From positions 13,976,983 to 14,040,982 of the forward strand of contig NC_063050.1 of NCBI RefSeq assembly GCF_018812025.1: 64,000 bases of DNA, read 5' to 3'. The position numbers and the translations under genes were made by a program. Every line of letters begins with the position of its first letter. The stretch's first letter is position 1. The DNA is from Megalobrama amblycephala (Eukaryota; Chordata; Actinopteri; Cypriniformes; Xenocyprididae). This document shows, in pieces, positions 24,750 through 37,371 of this stretch. The notes under the pieces were generated by a model. The model saw only the letters and a program-made list of their open reading frames with translations, searched no databases and was not told where the DNA came from.

Positions 24750-25470
24750 ATCACAATGTATGTATGTCACAATGGTGACATACTTCATGCTACAATGCAT
24801 GCTGGGATCTGGTCATGCATTGCAGCATGAAGTATGTCACCATTGTTGAGATTCATATGCTTATTTTTGATGATTGTGTGTCTAATTTTGTTTTCTCCCA
24901 ATGTGTTTACACATTGAAATTATGAACGTTTGTTGTTGCTGAAAATCTATTAATAATGAACAAGCACTTTTGCTCATTAATGCCATTAGTCAATACTTCT
25001 GTTTCTTTTTAATGATGAAAAATAAATCACCTGATCATTTTTGTGTATGGCTTCTTTTGCAAGAAAATATGTGTTTTAGTATAAGCACTGTTACAAAGAC
25101 CATCAACAGCCCAAATACATGAAACACTGATCACCATTTATAATAAAATATCAACATCTAAACCTATGTTAATTCTCAAAAATAAATGCAGACAAACAAC
25201 AAATAAAGTCAGTTTGTAATGAGAGAGATTTAATGTCTTTTCAGTTGATTTCATCTAAGGTTGTGGCTGAAGTCAGTTGTAGTTCTTGTGTTTCTCTTTC
25301 CTTCAGTGATTCTGCTCGTTATCATCAGGTGTCTTCAATAATCAAACAATCATCACTCAATCAATCACTTAATTAACTCTAACATTGCTTCAGTATTACT
25401 TTCACACCTGCTGGTGGTTCCCATAAGAACACAGAGCGGTGTTAATTTAACACCAGGAAATTAACTGTGA
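24750..25470. repeat. LIR fragments
   Basis: 24770-24870 is the LIR central palindrome (ATGGTGACATACTTCATGC and its inverse around CATGCTGGG). 25240-25390 is a right-arm fragment ending in GTTAATTTAACACC. Confidence 0.7.
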
Positions 25471-25761
25471 TCATGCTTTATCACATTTATCAAAGAGGTA
25501 TGAGGCAAAAGCTGTCTGTTGCCATTCCTGTTCATCTCAGGATGCGCCAACCTGTTTGATTTCGAAAGTATTTTTGATCCAGTCACCTATAAATGCCATA
25601 AATGCCACTTGCATGAAATTAAAGTCCCCCTGTAGTAAATCATTTTATTCCTTAAAACTCATCTTTGATCACTGAAATAACATATTATTTTTTTTAAATC
25701 CTATGAAAATAGCTAAAAATAGCTTGAATGTAATTCTAGTGACGAGATAATCAATGTGACG

Positions 25762-26467
25762 TAGTTATGGCCGATTTCGAAACACTGCTTCATGTAGCTC
25801 CGAAGCTTCATGAATCTTTTGTTTCGAATCAGTGATTCGGAGCATGTATCAAACTGCCAAAGTCACGTGATTTTAGTAAACGAGGCTTCGTTACGTCATC
25901 ACTGTTTCGAAACGTTTCAAAACATTTAGAAATTTCAATGGTTCACCAGTAGAGGGCGATGATAAAGTGAACCCATGAATCATGTAGATTCACTGAAAAC
26001 TATTGAACAAGTGTCTATTGGCTTTACCCTATGGTTTTAACTGATCTCTGATCAGTTTTATACACTTGTAGATGTTTTAATTAGACATTAGAATAATTAA
26101 AATGAATAATGGTAGTTAATAATCTCTTATTGATCTGTTTAGCTTGAGCCATGGAACAGAGAAACAAGCCTTGAAAATTGATAAAAGAACACATATTATA
26201 CAGACACTCTATATTTAATCTTATTAGATGATTAGTTAATTGCATTTAATAGATTTTACTTTCAATAAAACTTTTGCAATACATTTGTAAAAGGGTATTT
26301 TTAATGCATGTTTGGCCTGAGTTTTGTTGCACTTACACTGTTCTGACCACTAGGGGTCACCGTGGAGACACGTGACAGATTGTTTCGAAGCTTCGACACA
26401 TTACGGCACATCAACTACGGCTTCAACTGCTTCAGTATTTCGCAAAGCCTCGATCCGCCCATCGCTA
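25762..26467. mobile_element. hAT-type element with 8-bp target duplication
   Basis: It starts TAGTTATGGCCGAT and ends with the complement of TAGCGATGGGCGGAT. The flanks ATGTGACG and ATGTGACC match at 7 of 8 positions. Internal TTCGAAAC/GTTTCGAA words occur at both ends. It is non-coding. Confidence 0.85.
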
Positions 26468-26629
26468 ATGTGACCTTTCTTGATTACTTTTGTCATTAAT
26501 ACAAAAGTTTTGCTTTACCAAGCCTGTAAAACTAAACATGAGAACAAGAGTGTTTATCATGTGTAATTTAACACTCTTTTACAGTACATATACAATTTTG
26601 AACTACTGTTTTATTTGGACACAAAATAA

Positions 26630-27370
26630 GAACCAAGAATCAGCATATGTATCTCAACAATGGTGACAATAAACAAAAAGTTTCATGCTGAAATGCATCC
26701 TGGGTTTCGTCATTGTACAAAAATCCCAGCATGCACTGTGGCATGTATAAATTATCACCACTGTTGAGGACTCAACACTATGATAAGTGTTGATGTCTAA
26801 GGGTGTATGTTCAGAAGCAATAATCCTGAAGAACTTGATCAGCTTGGTCAGGTGTGTTTGATTAGGATTGGAGCTAAATTCATCCTTGCTTAATTTAATA
26901 TATGCAGACTCAAGCATTTTAAGTCACCATTGTGGTGGTCAGTATTTGCCTTTAGTTGGGTTTTTGATAGTTTCATCAGTTTTTCTTTGGCTGTAGTATT
27001 ATTGTGTCAGAAGGGTTCATAATATAATGTTGACTGTTAGTTAAGAGTGGCATCATTAGGAAGTGATCTGATTCTCTTATAAGTTGTGTTTATTTGTTAA
27101 TAATGTAGTTGAATATTTTGTTGCTGACCATGTGAAAGCTAGATTTTCTAATAAAATGAAAACATGTGAGTAGGAAGTTGATAACAGTGTTAGTTATACA
27201 CTCACAGACATCGACAATCAGCATATGAAACACAGCAATGGTGACATGCTTCATGGCTCCTAGCATACATTGCGACATGAAGAAATTATGCATCTGAATT
27301 CTTTACTATTTATATTTGAATATTTTTTGATTGTCACCATTCTTGAGGTTTGTATGATTAATGTTATGAT
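26630..27370. repeat. LIR fragments (central palindromes)
   Basis: Two partial palindromes centred near 26715 and 27270 contain CAACAATGGTGACA, CATGCTG/CAGCATG and CACTGTTGAG or CATTCTTGAG. They match the centre of LIR-2. Between them is AT-rich sequence without genes. Confidence 0.65.
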
Positions 27371-27447
27371 ATCTATGTGTGTCTTAGTTACTATACAAGA
27401 GGTTTTGTTAAACGTTGAATATGTTTATTACTACTTCAATTCCATAA

Positions 27448-27979
27448 TTAAAGGTGCTAAAGAGGATGTTTTGTTTTATACATTTTTGCAATATTACTTG
27501 AAACTGTCTTTACTAAGTGATAAAAGACTATTTATTAGGTGCACTGAAAGGAATAATATTTATATACATCATCTGTGCATGAGGTAGGGCCTTAAAAACA
27601 TCAGCCAATCGTTTACGCGATCATCGCGTAAACGATTGGCCCTCTGGCTTGTCAATCACTGCCATGACGTTCCTTGTGAGAGATGAGCGTGGCTGCGCGC
27701 TCCAGTAACTTTCCACACTCCACAGGCGCCGCATGCAATGTTTTTGTCAGGAGACAGGAGTAACAACTGCAGATTATGAGTTACCTGCGGTGAGTCCAAC
27801 ATAATGAATCCACTAACACGACACAGCGAATGCCGGTTGTAAACACTCGTGTTCCAATACTCGTGCACGAAATGAGCTGTGAAGGAGGGGGGTTGTTCTT
27901 ACGCATGCGCTCATTTCAAAAACTCAGTAACAGTCTTTGGTTTCTCAGTCCATGAAAAGATCCTCTTTAGCACCTTTAA
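27448..27979. mobile_element. MITE with TTAAAGGTGCTAAAGAGGAT ends
   Basis: Inverted termini TTAAAGGTGCTAAAGAGGAT and ATCCTCTTTAGCACCTTTAA enclose 532 bp. A perfect 37-nt hairpin sits inside at 27604-27640. Confidence 0.85.
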
Positions 27980-28632
27980 CAGTCAAGAAATAACTGAATT
28001 TTTAAAACCATTTTAATGTGGTTATTTGACTGCTATTACACAGACATCTTGATCCACTTTTTCATCACTCTTTATCTATGCAAAATGAGTTTCTGAAATA
28101 ATCTGGAATTGTAGAAAAAAATAAACTAAGCAAAGACAAGGACCAAGAGCCCAAATAAAACAACCCTGATTACCATAATGGTGACTCTTCAATAAAACAT
28201 CAACATAAACCTCTGTTAATCTCAACAGTCTTGTACGTGTATGACAGAAATAAAGTCAAAATCGACTGTAATAAGTGAAGATGTAATGCTGTGAGCTATT
28301 TAATCCTCCTCTACCGACATCTTAAGAGATTTAATGTCTTTTATCTTCAGTTCATCTAATGCTGTGGCTTAGTTTGTGAAAGTTGTAGTTTGTGTTCTTA
28401 TTTCTCTTTCTTTCAGTGCTTGTTCACAGCAGGTGTTTGAATGATTGAAAGAATGTTTCATACTATCTATTTACAAAATGTTTCTCTAACATTCAGAAAA
28501 ATGGACATTTTGATGTTTCCATAACCAAAACAGAATGTTTGGAAAATGTTCTTAGAACAAAAATTTGTTGGCTGGGATTGTAGAACACACCATTGAATCA
28601 CTTATGTTTTTCTCATTCACAGATTGTTGATA

Positions 28633-31454
28633 ATGGATAAAGGACAGCTCACCCCTCAGCCAAAGGTCCAGACCAACATTACAGACCAGATGCAACAGGT
28701 TTCCTATCAAACCCAACCAGGTCAGCGGACCCTCACTCTGATATTCAGTTCAGAGACTATTGTTCATTGGTAACAACAATGGTTCAATAATGTAAAGTGG
28801 CCACAGTATACAATGCGCTTAACACAAATGGTCACAACACAAATCTTAACACAAATCCAGCATAACACAAATGGTCCAGTCATTTGGCATGGGTGAGAGC
28901 TGATATTTACTGTGTAATTTAGAGGGAAACCGTAAAATCCCCTGTGTTGATGATGTTGGTTACTTATTGATGATAATCATCTCATTAACTTTTTACAAGA
29001 TTTAAAATAAGTCTCTGATGTCCACAAAGTGTATGTTGAAGTTTTAGCTTACAAAATGTGAAGTTTTCATGAGCAAAAATGGACTGTTTTAGTGTGTGGC
29101 CGGTTAAATGCAAATGAGCTGCTTCTCCCGGCTTAAGAGCTCATTCTCCAGTGTCAGGAGTCAAGGACGCACTAATAATGTAAGAAACTGAGATTATATG
29201 CTGCATGGAGATAGAACAGGTGTTGTCTTCTTTCCTTCAGAGATTCTGCTTGTTAATCAATGCTGAGATGACCATATCTAATATATATAGATTTTGTAGC
29301 TCAGATAAGGTCCAGTTCTGGTTTATTTCTTTGCTCTTGGCTGACATGCGGCATTGCTATGGCCTGCTTGGTACTCAGATCTGGCAAACAAGAGTGGGAC
29401 ACCCAAGGGCCATCATAAGAGCAAAGAAAGAAGTGAGTGAATGAAAGAAATCACAAGAGCAACAGGAGATTTGAAGCTCATGGCAGACGCGGCCAAGAGA
29501 GGATTCGCCTTATGTTTGGCTGAATGTTACTTCACTCAAATCTAAGTATCAAATCAGAGAACACGGTCAGAAATATTGGTGTTGGGTCAAAAAAAATGTG
29601 CGGGAGACAAAATCACCTGTGTCTAACAGTTGCTGCTATGCCCCTGTTTAAAGTTATATTGAAATGCAAACAAAGGAATCTATAAGAGGAATCAAAATTT
29701 TAATTTTATAAGTATCCAATTCCTGACCTTAAGTATTCGACTCCAGAATTGAAATCGATTTTCGATTCACTAACCATAACTAAAACAATCCATTTTTCAA
29801 ATATGCCTGCTGTTGGTGATTGTTGATGTCTTGAGTTATTATGAGACTCTCTGTTTAACTGCCAATCAGGATGTTTCAGTGTAAGACTATAAAATGAAAA
29901 GCAAAAGTTTAAAGGATAATATTTCCTTTATCTCAAATTTGAAGAAATTCTACAGCTTTCTGGTTCTGTATGTTTTCTCTTTCAGCTCCAACGGTAGTTT
30001 ACAACCAACAGCCTGTCACTCAGACTGTCCAGCCTGCGCCTGCCCAGGGTAGGCAGAAAAGCCACTAAAATTTTTAAGCATGCACATGATGGACCTGTAT
30101 AGAATATTACATTGGAGATTAATGATCATATTACATGTATTTTTCATCAGTATTTAAAAAAAAAAATTTGTACATGTAGCCACAGTGGTAGTTATTCCAC
30201 CACGTCTGACTGAAGTTCCTGGGCAGATGAACTGTCCTTACTGCCAGCAGCAGATCGTCACAGAAACAACATACATCAATGGGATGATGGGGTGGTACAT
30301 CTGTCTTCTTCTTGGACTTTTTATGTAAGGAACTGTATTCACTTAATTCTCATGTACAGACTTTTGACTATCTGGAAAAAAGAAAATCAGATTCAGACAT
30401 GTATTGGAACTTGTATATCATTTTTTTAAAGATATTTGTATTTACACATTTATAATGATGCAAGTTAAAACATTTCGGGTGTGTTCAGACTTACGAAAGG
30501 ATGTGTTAAAACTGTGTTAAATTCTTACACATCAGTGTGTGAGTTTAGAGACAACACTTGTTGTGTTAATTCTGACACATTCATTGAGTCAATGATTTTA
30601 ACACAGTAAATGTGTCAGGAAGGTGATCTGCTGTTAACAAGCAGAATCAAAGGAGAAAATCACAATTTTAAGTCACCATCATGGAGATGAGTGTTTGCTT
30701 TAGTTGGGCTCTTGACCCTTGACTTTTTAATGTTAGATTTTGTTTGGGTTGTTGTCATTTTAATTATAACAGCCATACAAGCAAAGAGAAAAGATGATCA
30801 GGTGGTGTTGGTTATGTTTTCACATAATCATTATTTGACCTGAACTCATTTAGAGCCCAATCTCTAAGTTAGATTTACATTATTGATTACAGCAGCACTG
30901 TGATTCTACAGCAGAAGATCAACTTTATCAATATAATCTGAAGGATTTCTTAAAAGTTGTTACAGGTTACAGGTGTTTTTGGCTGCACAGATTGTGTTGA
31001 TGCTGTGAAAAAATACACAGGTTGTATTAATTTTAAAACTACACATAATATGTGTAAAACAATTGAATTCTTCCAACACATTTTTATGCAGTATTGACAT
31101 AAAATGTGTAAACTAGAGTGTTACACATAACATGTGCTGTTTTTTTACACATTTCTTCTTAGAGTTTAATGGAGTCATTTTCAAAGTAAGGTATTGCACT
31201 TTTGCTCAAGTATGCTTTTCAGGTACTCTGTTATTCACATATGATTGAACTGATGAAAAACAACTAATCACAAAGGTATATCACGAGAACAGAAAACTCA
31301 TTTTTCAACATATACATTTATTTATTTATTTTTTCTGTCCAGGATCTGGCCATGTTGTTTGATTCCATTCTTTGTGAATTCCTGCAAGGATGTAGAGCAT
31401 CGCTGTCCAAAGTGCAAAAACCTCGTCCATGTGCACAGACGCTGGCAAAACTAG
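28633..31454 (+). CDS. LITAF-domain protein, gene 1 (135 aa, four coding exons)
   Basis: Exons 28633-28720, 29986-30048, 30180-30324 and 31343-31454 join in phases 1, 1 and 2 at GT/AG sites to 408 nt. The start ATG lies ten bases inside an exon that begins after CAG at 28623. The protein has a Gln/Pro-rich N-terminal half and then a LITAF domain: CPYC at 69-72, a hydrophobic stretch at about 84-110 ([20 protein letters not shown]) and HRCPKC at 118-123. In this family the two Cys pairs bind one zinc and the hydrophobic stretch dips into the cytosolic face of endosome/lysosome membranes. It is the inverted paralog of gene B but lacks four N-terminal residues including the PPPY motif, lacks one exon (a relic is at 28798-28892), and ends RRWQN rather than RRM. 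Family assignment is firm; expression and function of this copy are inferred. Confidence 0.9.
28798..28892 (+). pseudogene. Relic of the second LITAF coding exon in gene 1
   Basis: It aligns with gene B exon 49008-49091: TGGCCACA, TACAAT, AACACAAATGG and CATTTGGCATGG followed by a GTGAGAG donor, and it lies 77 bp after the previous exon (86 bp in gene B). The interior has been altered by AACACAAATGGT-like short repeats. In the inherited frame it meets a TAA after GCA. Splicing it in would truncate the protein, and skipping it keeps frame because both flanks are phase 1. Confidence 0.75.
30475..31180. repeat. LIR-related repeat in the last intron of gene 1
   Basis: ATGTGTTAAAACTGTGTTAA-type ends, CTGCTGTTAACAAGCAGAATC and CTTGACCCTTGACTTTTTAA mark an LIR arm (30610-30960). 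The flanks resemble 22930-23150. Confidence 0.65.
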
Positions 31455-31735
31455 CTTATTCTGAAGCAACGAAAATCAGAACGACCAAAAAGTGGCAGCA
31501 TCTTTTGGACATTACTGGACTTTTCTAATTCAAAGAAAATAACACAATGACATGGGTTTCTCTTTCCTTCTTTATGAAAGTATATACATATATTAATCCT
31601 GAATATCATTTATCTATTTTCTTGTAAAATCTATAATAACCTCTGCAGGATCGTGCAATGTAATCAAGAAAAATCGTACTACTTGTTGCCATTTTTGCAC
31701 AACACATCTGTTTATTTCTGTGTTTTGTTTATTTG

Positions 31736-31741
31736 ATTAAA
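31736..31741 (+). terminator. Candidate poly(A) signal of gene 1
   Basis: ATTAAA lies about 280 nt after the stop codon. No closer AATAAA is present, so it is the best candidate. Confidence 0.45.
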
Positions 31742-32104
31742 CTATTCTTAACCTAAAGGTCTGCAATACCTTGTTTTCCCCAAAACTCCCCTTAAAACAA
31801 GAATTGTTGTATCAGATTATATTTATCTGACAATATAGCATGCCATTTCAGATCTAATGTATAATACCATAGACTAATTTGCAACTGACTGCAACTGCAA
31901 CACAAGCACATTAAATCTGTGTGTGTATCTTTAAAACTTTTTGGTGCACAATCCCTCAGATTAAAACACTGATGGACAACACAGGACTATTATAATCAAT
32001 AATGTGAAATTAATAGAATGACATCTATCCCAATCAACAATTTAAACTCACAGTGACTGGTCACAATGAATGTTCTGAGAACATCATATGTTTTGTAATG
32101 TTTT

Positions 32105-32475
32105 CAGTACACAGCTAAATCCCCAGTGTTAAATTAACACCCCTCAGTGTATATATGTGTCCACACTACAGGGCGATAAAATGTAACACTGAAGCAGTGT
32201 TAAAGTTAATGAGATATTTAAGTGATGATTGACTATTTTTGAAGACACCTGATGTTAATATGCAAAATCATTGAAGGAAAGAGAAACAACAAGAACAGAA
32301 CACAGCAACAACTGACTTCCAGTTATTGCACTTATTACTAATCAGTTTAACTTTATTTCTGCCATACATATACTAAACCTCTTACTGAGAATTAACAGAA
32401 GTTTAGTTTTTATGTAGCGTTTCATATCAAGTCACCATTATAGAGGTCAGTGTTCCCTTTATTTGGGCTCTTGAC
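32105..32475. repeat. LIR fragment downstream of gene 1
   Basis: It begins TACACAGCTAAATCCCCAGTG, the LIR terminus, followed by GTTAATGAGATATTTAAGTG and CACCTGATGTTAATA. It is interrupted by the hAT at 32476 and resumes at 33546 with CTCTTGACCCTC. Confidence 0.75.
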
Positions 32476-33545
32476 TAGGGATGTCCAGATCCGATCACGT
32501 GATCGGAAATCGGGCCCGATCATGTGGTTTCAGACTCGATCGGAATTGGACGTTACCACCCGATCAGGACTCGGATATATATGTATATATATTCTCATTA
32601 TTTTTAACACATCTAGTGATGCGGTGGCACAGAGTTAGGCCTGTTTCACACTGCAAGTGTAAGCGGCGCGTGAGTAGCGCATATTTTTTTCAGCGTGCAT
32701 GTCAACCAACGGATGCATTCACACAGGCAGCAGGAGCAGCTCGTAAAGCGCCAGGCAGGAGCGTCGCGTAAGCAGCAGTGCCGCGATCGTCTCGGCACCG
32801 AGTCTATCCCTGTGTCTCAATCAGCTCCCTAGCTCCCTAGGTCGTGAATCAGTATATAATGAAAGTGAATGTGGCTGATACCCTGATCAGTGCCCTGACT
32901 ACTGAAGGGAGCTGATTGAGACACACGGTGCGCTGCTGACGCGTAATTAAAGTGAAAGCACACTTTTGATGGACAAAATAAATATAATTTCACACAAAAA
33001 GTGTTCAAAATGCACACAATACGCATGTCTAATGTGTTTTAACAAGAATTTGAGTATGACAGAAAAGAAAATTAAGAATCAAAAATAATAATAGAAGATT
33101 AAACCCATTTAAACTTGTTTTTTATTATTCAGTTTGGGTTAAAGTATGGTGTATTATAAAAAACTAAAGTAAACTAGCCAGAAAATATGATATATATAAA
33201 CATTATTTTAGTTATTACACAGACTGCAGCATACCCAAATCAAACCAAATATATTTGTTTTTATATTAGCCTTTTTTATATTTACTGTTGCACTAAAGTG
33301 AAGTGAAGTGAACAATTTATGTTATTTATTACTTGATTGTTCAAGCTACCTCACAGAAGTGCTCTGTTTGTAATTAAATAAAAAATAAGGAACGTCCTGG
33401 ATCTGTTTTTTTTTTTCGCTCTTCTTTATTCTTTTTTTGATGTATTATAGAAGTATCGGATCGGGCCTCGGTATCGGCAGATACTCAAAATCAAATGACT
33501 AGGACTCAGACTCGAGGGCAAAAAAACCTGATCGGGACATCCCTA
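32476..33545. mobile_element. hAT element with perfect 8-bp target duplication
   Basis: Termini TAGGGATGTCCAGATC and, on the other strand, TAGGGATGTCCCGATC are flanked by CTCTTGAC on both sides (32468-32475, 33546-33553). It inserted inside an LIR copy and itself carries a palindromic mini-element at 32811-32925. No transposase is seen. Confidence 0.92.
32811..32925. mobile_element. Palindromic mini-element, second copy (115 bp)
   Basis: Same sequence as 5857-5970, with termini TGTGTCTCAATCAGCTCC and its complement, and CCC before and CG after in both cases. Confidence 0.75.
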
Positions 33546-34778
33546 CTCTTGACCCTCTATATTTTAATGTTAATTTATAAAAATAATATAAAAAAACATA
33601 GGGTCAAGAGCCCAACTAAAGCAAATACTGACCACCATCATGGTGACTAAAACTAAACTTCGGTTAGTTCTCTAAGAATTTTTTGTATATGTATTACAGA
33701 AATAAAGACACATATGTACACTGAGGCATTTTAACATTGATAGAACATTATGCCCTAACATTCTTATAACGGGAAGTTTCCCAGCAGGCACTGGACTCCA
33801 ACGTTGATGACAAAATAAAAAAAAAAACTCTTTTAATCTCAATAAGACTTTTTCTACACATATGACAGAAATAAAGTCAATCTGGATTGTAATTAGTGAA
33901 GCTAGAAATGCTGTTTTTGAAGTTGTTTAATGACATTGGAGCCTGACATCCAACAAACATTTAGACATCAATCCAATTTTCATTTTCAACCAAAATTTGA
34001 CATCTGAGTGATGTTGGAGTCCATGTCCAATAAAATTTCTAGCTGGGGTGACCTCACATTGTGGCCATAATATGAGCATTCAGTGAGTGTGCTGTGAGGT
34101 TACACTTTTAGATCACTGTGACCTCACATTGTGACCACATAGTGAGATCACTGTGAAAAAAATTGTTGGTTGGGATATAATCACAAAATAGTCTCCTTCC
34201 CTAGCATCCTTCCCTATAGTAGGCAAAAAAGCAGTAAGCAAACAAATAACCCAAGCTATGATCGAAACAATATTAAATCAATGTTAATGTGCCAACGTTA
34301 ACATCATTGAATCAATATCACTTTTGCACCCTCAACTGATGTTGAAAATTCAACAAAAAGCAAAATCATTTACTAATTGTACTCCTGACCAAAAGTGTGT
34401 AATTGTTTTTAATAGGTTATATTCACCAACAATGCTTTCTTGCTACAGATCAGTAGTTTAGTAAAACAAGTTTAGTACAGAACAAGTTTAGTAAACTACT
34501 CTGCTTTATGAGGCAGAAAACTATATCACTCTTTGCAACAAATTCTGTGTTTTGGTAAACACTGTTACAAAGACCACAAACTCACACAAAAAGCCAAGAG
34601 ACGAACAGCCCAACTAAATGAAACACTGACCACCAAAATGACCACCAGCATGCATTGCGATATTAAACTTTTGAATGTTATCATTGTTGAGATTCATATT
34701 CTGATTGTTGCTGTCTGTGTGTGTCTAAGTTAGGCAGGAGCTCAAAAGGCTTTATGACGTCACTGTTCTTTAAAATAA
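33546..34778. repeat. LIR and other repeat fragments
   Basis: 33560-33660 and 33830-33930 are LIR arm pieces. 33940-34200 is a separate repeat with two related TGACCTCACATTGTG phrases. 34600-34735 has the GCATGCATTGCGATATTAAAC centre and an LIR end. No gene is seen. Confidence 0.55.
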
Positions 34779-34934
34779 CTGATTACCAGAGGTAGGTAGA
34801 GTATCCAAAAACTGTACACAGGTACTCATAGAAATATTTACTCAAAGTAAAAGTGAAAGTAATAATCTTAATTTTACTTGAGTAAGGGTAAAAAATTATC
34901 CAATGAAATATCTACTCAAGTAGCTAGTTATTAG

Positions 34935-34938
<4 letters not shown>

Positions 34939-34967
<29 letters not shown>
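34939..34967. repeat. (TA)n microsatellite
   Basis: About fourteen TA units within E1. Confidence 0.95.
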
Positions 34968-34971
<4 letters not shown>

Positions 34972-35118
34972 CTACACTTACCATAGTAAAACCATGCATT
35001 TTCTTGGGTGTTTATCAGTCAAATTCATTAATTTCAATGTAAATTTAACAGGTATAAAATATCATGACTAAGAGAAAAACTGCTAATGAGAAGATAAGCA
35101 TTTAACGGTGGTAGGTTA

Positions 35119-35874
35119 CACTGTAAAAAATGACCGTGATTTTAACAGTAAAAGACTGTAAAAATTCTGCGGTGAAAAACTGTTAATTGGTTTACAGAAA
35201 GTGTCCGTACTATATACGGTGAATAACTGTAATAGATCTAACGGTACATTTAATGTAATTTTATGGTAAAATACAGTTAAATTCACAGTTTTTGGAAGTG
35301 AAAAATAACAATTCATTGTAAAATTTACAGTGAAAAACCGTAAATTGACATTCCCACAATTCCCTGCGTGACACTTCACATTTGATATATTTTCGTTGAA
35401 ATAACTCTGATTCTTCTTAGCTTTTCTCATTTTTTTCTAATCAGTTATGTACATTAGGGTTTTATGTTACATCTAATGTTGTTAAATTAATGTTTATTGC
35501 ATTTTTACAATTTCATGCATGTTACCATGATGGTGTTTAGTGTGTGTGTGAATGACACTGTGTGCACCTTCTATATGTTAGTGTTGTCCTCCTCAGCTTG
35601 TGGAAAATCTGCTTGTGATGAACTTTGATTCATTATGTGACTCTTATCACCACTGTGTGTTGGTGACTGTCAGTGTATTATAAACGTACAAAACAGATAT
35701 TAGTACTTCATTAGGTTGGTAAATTAACATTATATCAGTTAATGAAATACATTATTTTACCGTAAATTTAACAGATTTTTTTTACGTTGCTACTGTATTT
35801 TTTACGGTAAAGTTCTGGCAACCACAGCTGCCGGTTTTTTACCGTAAATTTTACTGGGATTTTTTTTTACAGTG
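35119..35874. mobile_element. E2: TA-flanked MITE in E1
   Basis: CACTGTAAAAAA and its complement bound a block flanked by TA on both sides. The interior has many ACGGTAAA/TTTACCGT words. TA duplication points to Tc1/mariner-type mobilisation. Confidence 0.8.
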
Positions 35875-36156
35875 TAGTGGGGAAGTCTTTGAACAGAATT
35901 GACTACACATAAACTATGCATTTCTTAACATGTACAGTATTGCATTAAAATAAAGGGTCCCACTTTATGTTAAGTGGCCTTAACTACTATGTACTTACAT
36001 CAAAAAATAAGTACAATGTACTTATTGGGTTCATATTGAATTGCAAAACACTTTTGCTGCTATATTGAGGTGGATACTGGTAATGTTAGGGAAAGCTTTG
36101 GTGGTATGGATAGGTTTTAGGGTGGGTTAAGGTGTAAGGGATGGGTCAACAGTGTA

Positions 36157-37011
36157 CACTCTCAGAAAATAAAGTATAATTGTACCTTTAGGGGTACAAT
36201 GGCTTGTCACTGGGGCTGTACCCTCAAGGGTACAGATTTGTACCCTTGTGATTTGTACCTTAAGAGACCAGTTTTGTACCTTTGATGACAATTTTGTACC
36301 TTTATTTAACAGTACAAAAATTGACCCTTCAAAAAGGGGACAAAATTGGCTTTGACAGTGTACAATTGTTGACTAATGAGATATATATATTTTACACAAA
36401 CACACGCTGAATTAAAATCAGAATTTATTAAAACCTTTTCATTTTCACATTTTACAACATTTCATTTTAAACACATTTTTAAATATTCCATATGACTCCA
36501 TCTTGCCGGGTGTTAAAAATGAACACTGAAGCAGTTAAAGCTAATGAGATAATTGATTGATGATTGAGTGATGATTGACAATTAGTGGTGACACCTGATG
36601 TTAATAAGCAGAATCTGAAGGGTTTTTTTTTAAACACACACAAACATCAAGAATCAGCATATGACCCTCAACAATGGTGACAACCTCTTTCATGGTGACT
36701 TGAAATGAAACATTCCATAAAACATTAATTAACACCTTTTTTCTCTCTTTCCTTCAATGATTCTGCTTATTAACATCAGGTGTCTCCACTAATTGTCAAT
36801 CATCACTCAATCATCAATCAATTATCTCATTAACTTTAACACTGCTTCAGTGTTACTTTTTAACACCCGGCAAGATGGACAGCCTCTGCTAAGCGAAATT
36901 TCAAAAGATATATCATTAAAATCTTTAAACAACAACAACTTTGTATATAATTAAAATCTTTAATGATATATATCATTTATATATCATTAAAATCTTTAAA
37001 CAACAACTTTT

Positions 37012-37049
<38 letters not shown>

Positions 37050-37270
37050 TTAGCAGAGGCTGTCTCTTGATATTGTACCTTAACCTTTAAAAGAAACGGT
37101 ACATATATGTACCTTTTAATGCTTGGGAACATATATGTACCTTTTTAACCCTCAAAAAGGTACAAACATGTACCTTGAGGTCCAATAATAAGCCCTATGG
37201 GGTACGTTAGTGTAGATTGTACCTTGGGGGACAGAAATGGACTCCTACTGTACCCTTATTTCTGACAGTA
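36157..37270. mobile_element. E4: TA-flanked element with GTACCTTT words
   Basis: It begins CACTCTCAGAAAATAAAG and ends CCCTTATTTCTGACAGTA, flanked by TA. The intact E3 copy confirms the junction. Internal GGGTACA/TGTACCTT words recur in both orientations. It contains LIR-4 and a 33-base poly(A) run (37014-37046). Confidence 0.75.
36498..36878. repeat. LIR-4: compact foldback element inside E4
   Basis: CCATCTTGCCGGGTGTTAAA at the left and its complement at the right enclose inverted arms with AACACTGAAGCAG, TAATGAGATAATTGATTG and ACACCTGATGTTAATAAGCA. It is the shortest complete LIR form in the window (381 bp). Confidence 0.85.
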
Positions 37271-37371
37271 TAATTATAAATGTAATTACAGAAATGAATT
37301 ACAGATGTACTTAAATGCAGGTGTTTTTTTAAATATAAGTACAATGTAAAAACAGGTATGTACACAATAAG

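Larger units (their letters stand above)
17872..28622 (+). other. Intron 1 of LITAF gene 1
   Basis: The interval holds no coding exon I can support. Two unique blocks match the first intron of gene B in inverted orientation and in the same order: 22240-22545 with 51155-50850, and 25470-25620 with 49620-49440. That supports linking the 17.87-kb exon to gene 1. The rest is repeats: an AACTTTTTGAGTTAT element, a solo LTR, a TTAAAGGTCCCG element, LIR-3 with a Harbinger-like insert, an hAT, further LIR pieces and a TTAAAGGTGC element. Confidence 0.5.

Noticed and set aside
29205..29444. 79-codon frame in the gene 1 intron
   Set aside because: No splice sites in phase with the LITAF exons and no counterpart in gene B or C; probably repeat-derived.
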